Assembly (NCBI GenBank): GCA_949128115.1
Contig: OX421965.1
Coordinates: forward strand, 27,957,681 to 28,021,680
Direction of reading: 5' to 3'
Source of the DNA: Anaspis maculata
Lineage: Eukaryota > Arthropoda > Insecta > Coleoptera > Scraptiidae
DNA: 64,000 nucleotides
The position numbers and the translations under genes were made by a program. Below the pieces are notes generated by a model that ran no database searches, was not told the DNA's origin, and saw only the letters and a program-made list of their open reading frames with translations. Of the stretch, positions 12,001 to 27,497 are shown piece by piece (position 1 is the first letter of the stretch; each line of letters opens with the position of its first letter).

Positions 12001-15000
12001 ACGCAACATCTGACGAACGAACACAAATAAAGAAAAAAAGACACAATTGTCATCCAAAAAGTTCAGGTTTGAACCCACGTGACTCCAGGCTCCAACTCGC
12101 GTGACTTCAGGCTTCAACCCACGTGACTTTCAAAACGATCGGTTACCACTCTTGATGTTGGCAGCTACTTGTTCCAAACGCAACATCTGACGAACGAACA
12201 CAAATATAGAAAAAAAGACACAATTGTTATCCAAAAAGTTCAGGTTTGAACCCACGTGACTCCAGGCTCCAACCCACGTGACTTCAGGCTTCAACCCACG
12301 TGACTTTCGAAACGATCGGTTACCACTCTTGATGTTGGCAGCTACTTGTTCCAAATGCAACATCTGACGAACGAACACAAATATAGTAAAAAAGACACAA
12401 TTGTTATCCAAAAAGTTTAGGTTTGAACCCACGTGACTCCAGGCTCCAACCCACGTGACTTCAGGCTTCAACACACGTGACTTTCGAAACGATCGGTTAC
12501 CACTCTTGATGTTGGCAGCTACTTGTTCCAAATGCAACATCTGACGAACGAACACAAATATAGAAAAAAAGACACAATTGTTATCCAAAAAGTTCAGGTT
12601 TGAACCCACGTGACTCCAGGCTCCAACCCACGTGACTTTCGAAACGATCGGTTACCACTCTTGATGTTGGCAGCCTCTTGTTCCAAATGCAACATCTGAC
12701 AAACGAACACAAATACATAAGAAAAGACGCAATTGTTATCCAAAAAAATCAGGTTCAACCCACGTGACTTCAGGCTTGAACCCACGTGACTCCAGACTCC
12801 AACCCACGTGACTTCAGGCTCCAAACCCACGTGACTTTCAAAACGATCGGTTACCACTCTTGATGTTGGCAGCTACTTGTTCCAAATGCAACATCTGACG
12901 AACGAACACAAATATAGAAAAAAAGACACAATTGTTATCCAAAAAGTTCAGGTTTGAACCCACGTGACTCCAGGCTCCAACCCACGTGACTTTCGAAACG
13001 ATCGGTTACCACTCTTGATGTTGGCAGCCTCTTGTTCCAAATGCAACATCTGACAAACGAACACAAATATAGAAGAAAAGACGCAATTGTTATCCAAAAA
13101 AATCAGGTTCCAACCCACGTGACTTCAGGCTTGAACCCACGTGACTCCAGTCTTCAACCCACGTGACTTTAGGCTTCAACCCACGTGACTTTGAAAACGA
13201 TCGGTCACCACATTTGAAGTTGGCAGCTTCTCTTTCCAAACGCAACATCTGCCGAACGAACACAAATATAGAAAAAAAGACACAATTGTTATCCAAAAAG
13301 TTCAGGTTTGAACCCACGTGACTCCAGGCTCCAACTCGCGTGACTTCAGGCTTCAACCCACGTGACTTTCAAAACGATCGGTTACCACTCTTGATGTTGG
13401 CAGCTACTTGTTCCAAACGCAACATCTGACGAACGAACACAAATATAGAAAAAAAGACACAATTGTCATCCAAAAGGTTCAGGTTTGAACCCACGTGACT
13501 CCAGGCTCCAACCCACGTGACTTTCGAAACGATCGGTTACCACTCTTGATGTTGGCAGCCTCTTGTTCCAAATGCAACATCTGACAAACGAACACAAATA
13601 TAGAAGAAAAGACGCAATTGTTATCCAAAAAAATCAGGTTCCAACCCACGTGACTTCAGGCTTGAACCCACGTGACTCCAGTCTTCAACCCACGTGGCTT
13701 CAGGCTTCAAACCACGTGACTTTGAAAACGATCGGTCACCACATTTGAAGTTGGCAGCTTCTCTTTCCAAACGCAACATCTGACGAACGAACACAAATAT
13801 AGAAAAAAAGACACAATTGTTATCCAAAAAGTTCAGGTTTGAACCCACGTGACTCCAGGCTCCAACCCACGTGACTCCAGGCTCCAAACCCACGTGACTT
13901 TCGAAACGATCGGTTACCACTCTTGATGTTGGCAGCTACTTGTTCCAAATGCAACATCTGACGAACGAACACAAATATAGAAAAAAAGACACAATTGTTA
14001 TCCAAAAAGTTCAGGTTTGAACCCACGTGCCTCCAGGCTCCAACTCACGTGACTTCAGGCTTCAACTTACGTGACTTTCGAAACGATCGGTTACCACTCT
14101 TGATGTTGGCAGCTACTTGTTCCTAATGCAACATCTGACAAACGAACACAAATATAGAAGAAAAGACGCAATTGTTATCCAAAAAAATCAGGTTTTAACC
14201 AACGTGACTTCAGGCTTGAACCCACGTGACTTCGGTCTCTAACCCACGTGACTTCAGGCTCCAACCCACGTGACTTCGAAAACGATCGGTCACCACTTTT
14301 GAAGTTGGCAGCTACTCTTTCCAAACGCAACATCTGACGAACGAACACAAATATAGAAAAAAGGACACAATTGTTATCCAAAAAGTTCAGGTTCGAACCC
14401 ACGTGACTCCAGACTCCAACCCACGTGACTTCAGGCTCCAACCCACGTGACTTTCGAAACGATCGGTTACCACTCTTGATGTTGGCAGCTACTTGTTCCA
14501 AATGCAACATCTGACGAACGAACACAGATATAGAAAAAAAGACACAATTGTTATCCAAAAAGTTCAGGTTTGAACCCACGTGACTCCAGGCTCCAACTCA
14601 CGTGACTTCAGGCTTGAACCCACGTGACTTCCAAAACGATCGGTTACCACTCTTGATGTTGGCAGCTACTTGTTCCAAACGCAACATCTGACGAACGAAC
14701 ACAAATATAGAAAAAAAGACACAATTGTTATCCAAAAAGTTCAGGTTTGAACCCACGTGACTCCAGGCTCCAACCCACGTGACTTTCGAAACGATCGGTT
14801 ACCACTCTTGATGTTGGCAGCCTCTTGTTCCAAATGCAACATCTGACAAACGAACACAAATATAGAAGAAAAGACGCAATTGTTATCCAAAAAAATCAGG
14901 TTCCAACCCACGTGACCTCAGGCTTGAACCCACGTGACTCCAGTCTTCAACCCACGTGACTTCAGGCTTCAACCCACGTGACTTTGAAAACGATCGGTCA

Positions 15001-18000
15001 CCACATTTGAAGTTGGCAGCTTCTCTTTCCAAACGCAACATCTGACGAACGAACACAAATATAGAAAAAAAGACACAATTGTTATCCAAAAAGTTCAGGT
15101 TTGAACCCACGTGACTCCAGGCTCCAACTCGCGTGACTTCAGGCTTCAACCCACGTGACTTTCAAAACGATCAGTTACCACTCTTGATGTTGGCAGCTAC
15201 TTGTTCCAAACGCAACATCTGACGAACGAACACAAATATAGAAAAAAAGAAACAATTGTCATCCAAAAAGTTCAGGTTTGAACCCACGTGACTCCAGGCT
15301 CCAACTCGCGTGACTTCAGGCTTCAACCCACGTGACTTTCAAAACGATCGGTTACCACTCTTGATGTTGGCAGCTACTTGTTCCAAACGCAACATCTGAC
15401 GAACGAACACAAATATAGAAAAAAAGACACAATTGTTATCCAAAAAGTTCAGGTTTGAACCCACGTGACTCCAGGCTCCAACCCACGTGACTTCAGGCTT
15501 CAACCCACGTGACTTTCGAAACGATCGGTTACCACTCTTGATGTTGGCAGCTACTTGTTCCAAATGCAACATCTGACGAACGAACACAAATATAGAAAAA
15601 AAGACACAATTGTTATCCAAAAAGTTCAGGTTCGAACCCACGTGACTCTAGGCTCTAACCCACGTGACTTCAGGCTTCAACCCACGTGACTTTCAAAACG
15701 ATCGGTTACCACTCTTGATGTTGGCAGCTACTTGTTCCAAATGCAACATCTGACAAACGAACACAAATATAGAAGAATAGACGCAATTGTTATCCAAAAA
15801 AATCAGGTTTCAACCCACGTGACTTCGGGCTTGAACCCACGTGACTTCAGTCTTTAACCCACGTGACTTCAGGCTTCAACCCACGTGACTTTGAAAACGA
15901 TCGGTCACCACATTTGAAGTTGGCAGCTTCTCTTTCCAAACGCAACATCTGACGATCGAACACAAATATAGAAAAAAAGACACAATTGTTATCCAAAAAG
16001 TTCAGGTTTGCTCCCACGTGACTCCAGGCTCCAGCCCACGTGACTTCAGGCTTCAACCCACGTGACTTTCGGAACGATCGGTGACCACTCTTGATGTTGG
16101 CAGCTACTTGTTCCAAATGCAACATCTGACGAACGAACACAAATATAGAAAAAAAGACACAATTGTTATCCAAAAAGTTCAGGTTTGAACCCACGTGACT
16201 CCAGGCTCCAACCCACGTGACTTTCGAAACGATCGGTTACCACTCTTGATGTTGGCAGCTACTTGTTCCCAACGCAACATCTGACGAACGAACACAAATA
16301 TAGAAAAAAAGTCACAATTGTTATCCAAAAAGTTCAGGTTTGAACCCACGTGACTCCAGGCTCCAACCCTCGTGACTTCAGGCTCCAACCCACGTGACTT
16401 TCGAAACGATCGGTTACCACTCTTGATGTTGGCAGCTACTTGTTCCAAATGCAACATCTGACGAACGAACACAGATATAGAAAAAAAGACACAATTGTTA
16501 TCCAAAAAGTTCAGGTTTGAACCCACGTGACTCCAGGCTCCAACTCACGTGACTTCAGGCTTGAACCCACGTGACTTCCAAAACGATCGGTTACCACTCT
16601 TGATGTTGGCAGCTACTTGTTCCAAACGCAACATCTGACGAACGAACACAAATATAGAAAAAAAGACACAATTGTCATCCAAAAAGTTCAGGTTTGAACC
16701 AACGTGACTCCAGGCTCCAACCCACGTGACTTTCAAAACGATCGGTTACCACTCTTGATGTTGGCAGCTACTTGTTCCAAATGCAACATCTGACAAACGA
16801 ACACAAATATAGAAGAAAAGACGCAATTGTTATCCAAAAAGATCAGGTTTCAACCCACGTGACTTCAGGCTTGAACCCACGTGACTTCAGTCTTCAACCC
16901 ACGTGACTTCAGGCTTCAACCCACGTGACTTTGGAAACGATTGGTCACCACATTTGAAGTTGGCAGCTTCTCTTTCCAAACGCAATATCTGACGAACGAA
17001 CACAAATATAGAAAAAAAGACACAATTGTTATCCAAAAAGTTCAGGTTTGAACCCACGTGACTCCAGGCTCCAACCCACGTGACTTAAGGCTTCAACCCA
17101 CGTGACTTTCGAAACGATCGGTTACCACTCTTGATGTTGGCAGCTACTTGTTCCAAATGCAACATCTGACAAACGAACACAAATATAGGAGAAAAGACGC
17201 AATTGTTATCCAAAGAAATCAGGTTTCAACCCGAGTGACTCCAGGCTTGAACCTACAGGACTCCAGGCTCCAACTCACGTGACTTCAGGCTCCAAACCCA
17301 CGTGACTTTCAAAACGATCGGTTACCACTCTTGATGTTGGCAGCTTCTTGTTCCAAATGCAACATCTGACAAACGAACACAAATATAGAAGAAAAGACGC
17401 AATTGTTATCCAAAAAAATCAGGTTTTAACCCACGTGACTTCAGGCTTGAACCCACGTGACTTCAGTCTTCAACCCACGTGACTTCAGGCTTCAACCCAC
17501 GTGACTTTGAAAACGATCGGTCACCACATATGAAGTTGGCAGCTTCTCTTTCCAAACGCAACATCTGACGAACGAACACAAATATAGAGAAAAAGACCCA
17601 ATTGTTATCCAAAAAGTTCAGGTTTGAACCCACGTGACTCCAGGCTCCAACCCACGTGACTTCAGGCTTCAACCTACGTGACTTTCAAAACGATCGGTTA
17701 ACACTCTTGATGTTGGCAGCTACTTGTCCCAAATGCAACATCTGACAAACGAACACAAATATAGGAAAAAAGACGCAAATGTTATCCAAAAAAATCAGGT
17801 TTCAACCCACGTGACTTCAGGCTTGAACACACGTGACTCCAGGCTCCAACCCACGTGACTCCAGGCTCCAAACTCACGTGACTTTCGAAACGATCGGTTA
17901 CCACTCTTGATGTTGGCAGCTACTTGTTCCAAATGCAACATCTGACGAACGAACACAAATATAGAAAAAAAGACACAATTGTTATCCAAAAAGTTCAGGT

Positions 18001-20552
18001 TTGAACCCACGTGCCTCCAGGCTTCAACCCACGTGACTTCAGGCTTCAACCCACGTGACTTTTGAAACGATCGGTTACCACTCTTGATGTTGGCAGCTAC
18101 TTGTTCCTAATGCAACATCTGACAAACGAACACAAATATAGAAGAAAAGACGCAATTGTTATCCAAAAAAATCAGGTTTTAACCCACGTGACTTCAGGCT
18201 TGAACCCACGTGACTTCGGTCTCCAACCCACGTGACTTCAGGCTCCAACCCACGTGACTTTGAAAACGATCGGTCACCACTTTTGAAGTTGGCAGCTACT
18301 CTTTCCAAACGCAACATCTGACGAACGAACACAAATATAGAAAAAAGGACACAATTGTTATCCAAAAAGTTCAGGTTCGAACCCACGTGACTCCAGACTC
18401 CAACCCACGTGACTTCAGGCTCCAACCCACGTGACTTTCAAAACGATCGGTTACCACTCTTGATGTTGGCAGCTACTTGTTCCAAATGCAACATCTGACG
18501 AACGAACACAGATATAGAAAAAAAGACACAATTGTTATCCAAAAAGTTCAGGTTTGAACTCACGTGACTCCAGGCTCCAACTCACGTGACTTCAGGCTTC
18601 AACCCACGTGACTTCCAAAACGATCGGTTACCACTCTTGATGTTGGCAGCTACTTGTTCCAAACGCAACATCTGACGAACGAACACAAATATAGAAAAAA
18701 AGACACAATTGTCATCCAAAAAGTTCAGGTTTGAACCAACGTGACTCCAGGCTCCAACCCACGTGACTTTCAAAACGATCGGTTACCACTCTTGATGTTG
18801 GCAGCTACTTGTTCCAAATGCAACATCTGACAAACGAACACAAATATAGAAGAAAAGACGCAATTGTTATCCAGAAAAATCAGGTTTCAACCCACGTGAC
18901 TTCAGGCTTGAACCCACGTGACTTCAGTCTTCAACCCACGTGACTTCAGGCTTCAACCCACGTGACTTTGAAAACGATCGGTCACCACATTTGAAGTTGG
19001 CAGCTTCTCTTTCCAAACGCAACATCTGACGAACGAACACAAATATAGAAAAAAAGACACAATTGTTATCCAAAAAGTTCAGGTTTGAACCCACGTGACT
19101 CCAGGCTCCAACCCACGTGACTTCAGGCTTCAACCCACGTGACTTTCGAAACGATCGGTTACCACTCTTGATGTTGGCAGCTACTTGTTCCAAATGCAAC
19201 ATCTGACAAGCGAACACAAATATAGGAGAAAAGACGCAATTGTTATCCAAAGAAATCAGGTTTCAACCCGAGTGACTCCAGGCTTGAACCCACGTGACTC
19301 CAGGCTCCAACCCACGTGACTTCAGGCTCCAACCCACGTGAGTTTTGAAACGATCGGTCACCACTTTTGAAGTTGGCAGCTACTCTTTCCAAACGCAACA
19401 TCTGACGAACGAACACAAATATAGAAAAAAAGACACAATTGTTATCCAAAAAGTTCAGGTTTGAACCCACGTGACTCCAGGCTCTAACCCACGTGACTTC
19501 AGGCTTCAACCCACGTGACTTTCAAAACGATCGGTTACCACTCTTGATGTTGGCAGCTACTTGTTCCAAATGCAACATCTGACAAACGAACACAAATATA
19601 GAAGAAAAGACGCAATTGTTATCCAAAAAAATCAGGTTTCAACCCACGTGACTTCAGGCTTGAACCCACGTGACTTCAGTCTTTAACCCACGTGACTTCA
19701 GGCTTCAACCCACGTGACTTTGAAAACGATCGGTCACCACATTTGAAGTTGGCAGCTTCTCTTTCCAAACGCAACATCTGACGAACGAACACAAATATAG
19801 GAAAAAAGACACAATTGTTATCCAAAAAGTTCAGGTTTGAACCCACGTGACTCCAGGCTCCAACCCACGTGACTTCAGGCGTCAACCCACGTGACTTTCA
19901 AAACGATCGGTTACCACTTTCGATGTTGGCAGCTACTTGTTCCCAACGCAACATCTGACGAACGAACACAAATATAGAAAAAAAGTCACAATTGTTATCC
20001 AAAAAGTTCAGGTTTGAACCCACGTGACTCCAGGCTCCAACCCTCGTGACTTCAGGCTTCGACCCACGTGACTTCTAAAACGATCGGTTACCACTTTTGA
20101 TGTTGGCAGCTACTTGTTCCAAATGCAACATCTGACGAACGAACACAAATATAAAAGAAAAGACGCAATTGTTATCCAAAAAAATCATGTCTTAACCCAC
20201 GTGACTTCAGGTTTGAACCCACGTGACTTCAGTCTTCAACCCACGTGACTTCAGGCTCCAACCCACGTGACTTTCGAAACGATCGGTTACCACTCTTGAT
20301 GTTGGCAGCCTCTTGTTCCAAATGCAACATCTGACAAACGAACACAAATATAGAAGAAAAGACGCAATTGTTATCCAAAAAAATCAGGTTCCAACCCACG
20401 TGACTTCAGGCTTGAACCCACGTGACTCCAGTCTTCAACCCACGTGACTTCAGGCTTCAACCCACGTGACTTTGAAAACGATCGGTCACCACATTTGAAG
20501 TTGGCAGCTTCTCTTTCCAAACGCAACATCTGACGAACGAACACAAATATAG
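9062..20552 (+). repeat. Mosaic section of A/B units with scattered paralogous segments
   Basis: This is the same satellite, without one dominant large period. Units near 9,239-9,593 copy 5,324-5,678 (offset 3,915), including the rare GATCAGTAACC at 5,324 and 9,239. The stretch around 11,674-11,940 repeats 5,038-5,304 (offset 6,636). About 19,380-20,281 repeats about 8,160-9,062 (offset 11,219), and 15,847-16,194 recurs at 22,087-22,434 (offset 6,240). I see no gene, RNA or transposon here. The mosaic pattern fits repeated unequal exchange or gene conversion between distant units. Confidence 0.82.
13855..14700 (+). repeat. Segment duplicated at 17,839-18,684 (offset 3,984)
   Basis: The two segments share rare marks at a constant offset of 3,984 bp: GCTCCAAACCC/GCTCCAAACTC modules, TTCCTAATGCAAC (14,119 and 18,103), CTTCGGTCTC near 14,231, AAAAAAGGACACAATTG, and ACAGATATAG (14,524 and 18,508). 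A shorter relative carrying ACAGATATAG lies at about 16,440-16,750, 2,037 bp before the corresponding part at 18,480-18,790. Boundaries are approximate because flanking units are nearly identical anyway. Confidence 0.75.
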
Positions 20553-21013
20553 AAAAAAAGACACAATTGTTATCCAAAAAGTTCAGGTTTGAACCCACGT
20601 GACTCCAGGCTCCAACTCGCGTGACTTCAGGCTTCAACCCACGTGACTTTCAAAACGATCAGTTACCACTCTTGATGTTGGCAGCTACTTGTTCCAAACG
20701 CAACATCTGACGAACGAACACAAATATAGAAAAAAAGACACAATTGTCATCCAAAAAGTTCAGGTTTGAACCCACGTGACTCCAGGCTCCAACTCGCGTG
20801 ACTTCAGGCTTCAACCCACGTGACTTTCAAAACGATCGGTTACCACTCTTGATGTTGGCAGCTACTTGTTCCAAACGCAACATCTGACGAACGAACACAA
20901 ATATAGGAAAAAAGACACAATTGTTATCCAAAAAGTTTAGGTTTGAACCCACGTGACTCCAGGCTCCAACCCACGTGCCTTCAGGCTTCAACCCACGTGA
21001 CTTTCGGAACGAT

Positions 21014-24000
21014 CGGTTACCACTCTTGATGTTGGCAGCTACTTGTTCCAAATGCAACATCTGACGAACGAACACAAATATAGAAAAAAAGACACAATTG
21101 TTATCCAAAAAGTTCAGGTTTGAACCCACGTGACTCCAGGCTCCAACCCACGTGACTTCAGGCTTCAACACACGTGACTTTCGAAACGATCGGTTACCAC
21201 TCTTGATGTTGGCAGCTACTTGTTCCAAATGCAACATCTGACAAACGAACACAAATACAGAAGAAAAGACGCAATTGTTATTCAAAAAAATCAGGTTCAA
21301 CCCACGTGACTTTAGGCTTGAACCCACGTGACTCCAGGCTCCAACCCACGTGACTTCAGGCTCCAAACCCACGTGACTTTCAAAACGATCGGTTACCACT
21401 CTTGATGTTGGCAGCTACTTGTTCCAAATGCAACATCTGACGAACGAACACAAATATAGAAAAAAAGACACAATTGTTATCCAAAAAGTTCAGGTTTGAA
21501 CCCACCTGACTCCAGGCTCCAACCCACGTGACTTCAGGCTTCAACCCACGTGACTTTTAAAACGATCGGTTACCACTTTAGATGTTGACAGCTACTTGAT
21601 CCAAATGCAACATCTGACGAACGAACACAAATATAGAAGAAAAGACGCAATTGTTATCCAAAAAAATCAGGCTTAAACCCACGTGACTTCAGGCTTGAAC
21701 CCACGTGACTTCAGTCTTCAACCCACGTGACTTCAGGCATCAACCCACGTGACTTTTGAAACGATCGGTCACCACTTTTGAAGTTGGCAGCTACTCTTTC
21801 CAAACGCAACATCTGACGAACGAACACAAATATAGAAAAAAAGACACAATTGTTATCCAAAAAGTTCAGGTTTGAACCCACGTGACTCCAGGCTCTAACC
21901 CACGTGACTTCAGGCTTCAACCCACGTGACTTTCAAAACGATCGGTTACCACTCTTGATGTTGGCAGCTACTTGTTCCAAATGCAACATCTGACAATCGA
22001 ACACAAATATAGAAGAATAGACGCAATTGTTATCCAAAAAAATCAGGTTTCAACCCACGTGACTTCGGGCTTGAACCCACGTGACTTCAGTCTTTAACCC
22101 ACGTGACTTCAGGCTTCAACCCACGTGACTTTGAAAACGATCGGTCACCACATTTGAAGTTGGCAGCTTCTCTTTCCAAACGCAACATCTGACGATCGAA
22201 CACAAATATAGAAAAAAAGACACAATTGTTATCCAAAAAGTTCAGGTTTGCACCCACGTGACTCCAGGCTCCAACCCACGTGACTTCAGGCTTCAACCCA
22301 CGTGACTTTCGGAACGATCGGTTACCACTCTTGATGTTGGCAGCTACTTGTTCCAAATGCAACATCTGACGAACGAACACAAATATAGAAGAAAAGACAC
22401 AATTGTTATCCAAAAAGTTCAGGTTTGAACCCACGTGACTCCAGGCTCCAACCCACGTGACTTTCGAAACGATCGGTTACCACTCTTGATGTTGGCAGCC
22501 TCTTGTTCCAAATGCAACATCTGACAAACGAACACAAATATAGAAGAAAAGACGCAATTGTTATCCAAAAAAATCAGGTTCCAACCCACGTGACTTCAGG
22601 TTTGAACCCACGTGACTCCAGTCTTCAACCCACGTGACTTCAGGCTTCAAACCACGTGACTTTTGAAACGATCGGTCACCACATTTGAAGTTGGCAGCTT
22701 CTCTTTCCAAACGCAACATCTGACGAACGAACACAAATATAGAAAAAAAGACACAATTGTTATCCAAAAAGTTCAGGTTTGAACCCACGTGACTCCAGGC
22801 TCCAACCCACGTGACTTCAGGCTTCAACCCACGTGACTTTCGAAACGATCGGTTACCACTCTTGATGTTGGCAGCTACCTGTTCCAAATGCAACATCTGA
22901 CAAACGAACACAAATATAGAAGAAAAGACGCAATTGTTATCCAAAAAAAATCGGGTTTCAACCCACGTGACTTCAGGCTTGAACCCACGTGACTTCAGTC
23001 TTCAACCCACGTGACTTCAGGCATCAACCCACGTGACTTTTGAAACGATCGGTCACCACTTTTGAAGTTGGCAGCTACTCTTTCCAAACGCAACATCTGA
23101 CGAACGAACACAAATATAGAAAAAAAGACACAATTGTTATCCAAAAAGTTCAGGTTTGAACCCACGTGACTCCAGGCTCTAACCCACGTGACTTCAGGCT
23201 TCAACCCACGTGACTTTCAAAACGATCGGTTACCACTCTTGATGTTGGCAGCTACTTGTTCCAAATGCAACATCTGATGAACGAACACAAATATAGGAGA
23301 AAGACACAATTGTTATCCAAAAAGTTCAGGTTTGAACCCACGTGACTCCAGGCTCCAACCCATGTGCCTCCGGGCTTCAACCCATGTGACTTTTAAATCG
23401 ATCGGTTACCACTCTTGATGTTGGCAGCTACTTGTTCCAAATGCAACATCTGACAAACGAACACAAATATAGAAGAAAAGACGCAATTGTTATCCAAAAA
23501 AATCAGGTTTCAACCCACGTGACTTCAGGCTTGAACCCACGTGACTTCAGTCTTCAACCCACGTGACTTCAGGCTCCAACCCACGTGCCTCCGGGCTTCA
23601 ACCCATGTGACTTTTAAATCGATCGGTTACCACTCTTGATGTTGACAGCTACTTGTTTCAAATGCAACATCTGACGAACGAACACAAGTATAGAAAAAAA
23701 GACACAATTGTTATCCAAAAAGTTCAGGTTTGAACCCACGTGCCTCCAGGCTCCAACCCACGTGACTTCAGGCTTCAACCCACGTGACTTTCGAAACGAT
23801 CGGTTACCAATCTTGATGTTGGCAGCTACTTGTTCCTAATGCAACATCTGACAAACGAACACAAATATAGAAGAAAAGACGCAATTGTTATCCAAAAAAA
23901 TCAGGTTTTAACCCACGTGACTTCAGGCTTGAACCCACGTGACTCCAGGCTCCAACCCACGTGACTTCAGGCTCCAAACCCACGTGATTTTCAAAACGAT

Positions 24001-24354
24001 CGGTTACCACTCTTGATGTTGGCAGCTACTTGTTCCAAATGCAACATCTGACGAACGAACACAAATATAGAAAAAAAGACACAATTGTTATCCAAAAAGT
24101 TCAGGTTTGAACCCACGTGCCTCCAGGCTCCAACCCACGTGACTTCAGGCTTCAACCCACGTGATTTTCGAAACGATCGGTTACCACTCTTGATGTTGGC
24201 AGCTACTTGTTCCTAACGCAACATCTGACAAACGAACACAAATATAGAAGAAAAGACGCAATTGTTATCCAAAAAAATCAGGTTTGAACCCACCTGACTC
24301 CAGGCTCCAACCCACGTGACTTCAGGCTTCAACTCACGTGACTTTTAAAACGAT
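21014..24354 (+). repeat. Internal tandem duplication in R1, left copy (about 3.34 kb)
   Basis: This copy repeats at 24,355-27,497. The offset is 3,341 over the first part (mark 21,188 to 24,529, both preceded by AACACACGTGAC; 21,711 to 25,052; 22,087 to 25,428). After loss of one 199-bp unit in the right copy the offset becomes 3,142 (CCCATGTGCCTCCGGG, with CATGTG at 23,361 and 26,503). R2 carries only a single version of this interval. Confidence 0.8.
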
Positions 24355-27300
24355 CGGTTACCACTCTTGATGTTGGCAGCTACTTGTTCCAAATGCAACA
24401 TCTGACGAACGAACACAAATATAGAAAAAAAGACACAATTGTTATCCAAAAAGTTCAGGTTTGAACCCACGTGCCTCCAGGCTCCAACCCACGTGACTTC
24501 AGGCTTCAACACACGTGACTTTCGAAACGATCGGTTACCACTCTTGATGTTGGCAGCTACTTGTTCCAAATGCAACATCTGACAAACGAACACAAATACA
24601 GAAGAAAAGACGCAATTGTTATTCAAAAAAATCAGGTTCAACCCACGTGACTTTAGGCTTGAACCCACGTGACTCCAGGCTCCAACCCACGTGACTTCAG
24701 GCTCCAAACCCACGTGACTTTCAAAACGATCGGTTACCACTCTTGATGTTGGCAGCTACTTGTTCCAAATGCAACATCTGACGAACGAACACAAATATAG
24801 AAAAAAAGACACAATTGTTATCCAAAAAGTTCAGGTTTGAACCCACCTGACTCCAGGCTCCAACCCACGTGACTTCAGGCTTCAACCCACGTGACTTTTA
24901 AAACGATCGGTTACCACTTTAGATGTTGACAGCTACTTGATCCAAATGCAACATCTGACGAACGAACACAAATATAGAAGAAAAGACGCAATTGTTATCC
25001 AAAAAAATCAGGCTTAAACCCACGTGACTTCAGGCTTGAACCCACGTGACTTCAGTCTTCAACCCACGTGACTTCAGGCATCAACCCACGTGACTTTTGA
25101 AACGATCGGTCACCACTTTTGAAGTTGGCAGCTACTCTTTCCAAACGCAACATCTGACGAACGAACACAAATATAGAAAAAAAGACACAATTGTTATCCA
25201 AAAAGTTCAGGTTTGAACCCACGTGACTCCAGGCTCTAACCCACGTGACTTCAGGCTTCAACCCACGTGACTTTCAAAACGATCGGTTACCACTCTTGAT
25301 GTTGGCAGCTACTTGTTCCAAATGCAACATCTGACAATCGAACACAAATATAGAAGAATAGACGCAATTGTTATCCAAAAAAATCAGGTTTCAACCCACG
25401 TGACTTCGGGCTTGAACCCACGTGACTTCAGTCTTTAACCCACGTGACTTCAGGCTTCAACCCACGTGACTTTGAAAACGATCGGTCACCACATTTGAAG
25501 TTGGCAGCTTCTCTTTCCAAACGCAACATCTGACGATCGAACACAAATATAGAAAAAAAGACACAATTGTTATCCAAAAAGTTCAGGTTTGCACCCACGT
25601 GACTCCAGGCTCCAACCCACGTGACTTCAGGCTTCAACCCACGTGACTTTCGGAACGATCGGTTACCACTCTTGATGTTGGCAGCTACTTGTTCCAAATG
25701 CAACATCTGACGAACGAACACAAATATAGAAGAAAAGACACAATTGTTATCCAAAAAGTTCAGGTTTGAACCCACGTGACTCCAGGCTCCAACCCACGTG
25801 ACTTTCGAAACGATCGGTTACCACTCTTGATGTTGGCAGCCTCTTGTTCCAAATGCAACATCTGACAAACGAACACAAATATAGAAGAAAAGACGCAATT
25901 GTTATCCAAAAAAATCAGGTTCCAACCCACGTGACTTCAGGTTTGAACCCACGTGACTCCAGTCTTCAACCCACGTGACTTCAGGCTTCAAACCACGTGA
26001 CTTTTGAAACGATCGGTCACCACATTTGAAGTTGGCAGCTTCTCTTTCCAAACGCAACATCTGACGAACGAACACAAATATAGAAAAAAAGACACGATTG
26101 TTATCCAAAAAGTTCAGGTTTGAACCCACGTGACTCCAGAATCCAACCCACGTGACTCCGGGCTTCAACCCATGTGACTTTTAAATCGATCGGTCACCAC
26201 TTTTGATGTTGGCAGATACTTGTTCCAAACGCAACATCTGACGAACGAACACAAATATAGAAAAAAAGACACAATTGTTATCCAAAAAGTTCAGGTTTGA
26301 ACCCACGTGACTCCAGGCTTCAACCCACGTGACTTCAGGCTTCAACCCACGTGACTTTCAAAACGATCGGATACCACTCTTGATGTTGGCAGCTACTTGT
26401 TCCAAATGCAACATCTGACGAACGAACACAAATATAGAAAAAAAGACACAATTGTTATCCAAAAAGTTCAGGTTTGAACCCACGTGACTCCAGGCTCCAA
26501 CCCATGTGCCTCCGGGCTTCAACCCATGTGACTTTTAAATCGATCGGTTACCACTCTTGATGTTGGCAGCTACTTGTTCCAAATGCAACATCTGACAAAC
26601 GAACACAAATATAGAAGAAAAGACGCAATTGTTATCCAAAAAAATCAGGTTTCAACCCACGTGACTTCAGGCTTGAACCCACGTGACTTCAGTCTTCAAC
26701 CCACGTGACTTCAGGCTCCAACCCACGTGCCTCCGGGCTTCAACCCATGTGACTTTTAAATCGATCGGTTACCACTCTTGATGTTGACAGCTACTTGTTT
26801 CAAATGCAACATCTGACGAACGAACACAAGTATAGAAAAAAAGACACAATTGTTATCCAAAAAGTTCAGGTTTGAACCCACGTGCCTCCAGGCTCCAACC
26901 CACGTGACTTCAGGCTTCAACCCACGTGACTTTCGAAACGATCGGTTACCAATCTTGATGTTGGCAGCTACTTGTTCCTAATGCAACATCTGACAAACGA
27001 ACACAAATATAGAAGAAAAGACGCAATTGTTATCCAAAAAAATCAGGTTTTAACCCACGTGACTTCAGGCTTGAACCCACGTGACTCCAGGCTCCAACCC
27101 ACGTGACTTCAGGCTCCAAACCCACGTGATTTTCAAAACGATCGGTTACCACTCTTGATGTTGGCAGCTACTTGTTCCAAATGCAACATCTGACGAACGA
27201 ACACAAATATAGAAAAAAAGACACAATTGTTATCCAAAAAGTTCAGGTTTGAACCCACGTGCCTCCAGGCTCCAACCCACGTGACTTCAGGCTTCAACCC

Positions 27301-27497
27301 ACGTGATTTTCGAAACGATCGGTTACCACTCTTGATGTTGGCAGCTACTTGTTCCTAACGCAACATCTGACAAACGAACACAAATATAGAAGAAAAGACG
27401 CAATTGTTATCCAAAAAAATCAGGTTTGAACCCACCTGACTCCAGGCTCCAACCCACGTGACTTCAGGCTTCAACTCACGTGACTTTTAAAACGATC
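24355..27497 (+). repeat. Internal tandem duplication in R1, right copy (about 3.14 kb)
   Basis: Partner of 21,014-24,354. Near 24,355 a unit that begins CTTTTAAAACGATCGG switches to CCACTCTTGATG. At 27,497 the same start continues as CCACTTTTGATG, which places the exchange point within a few bases. The pair of units 26,940-27,316 (200 + 177 bp) is the 377 bp missing from R2 at about 35,262 and 37,908. Confidence 0.8.
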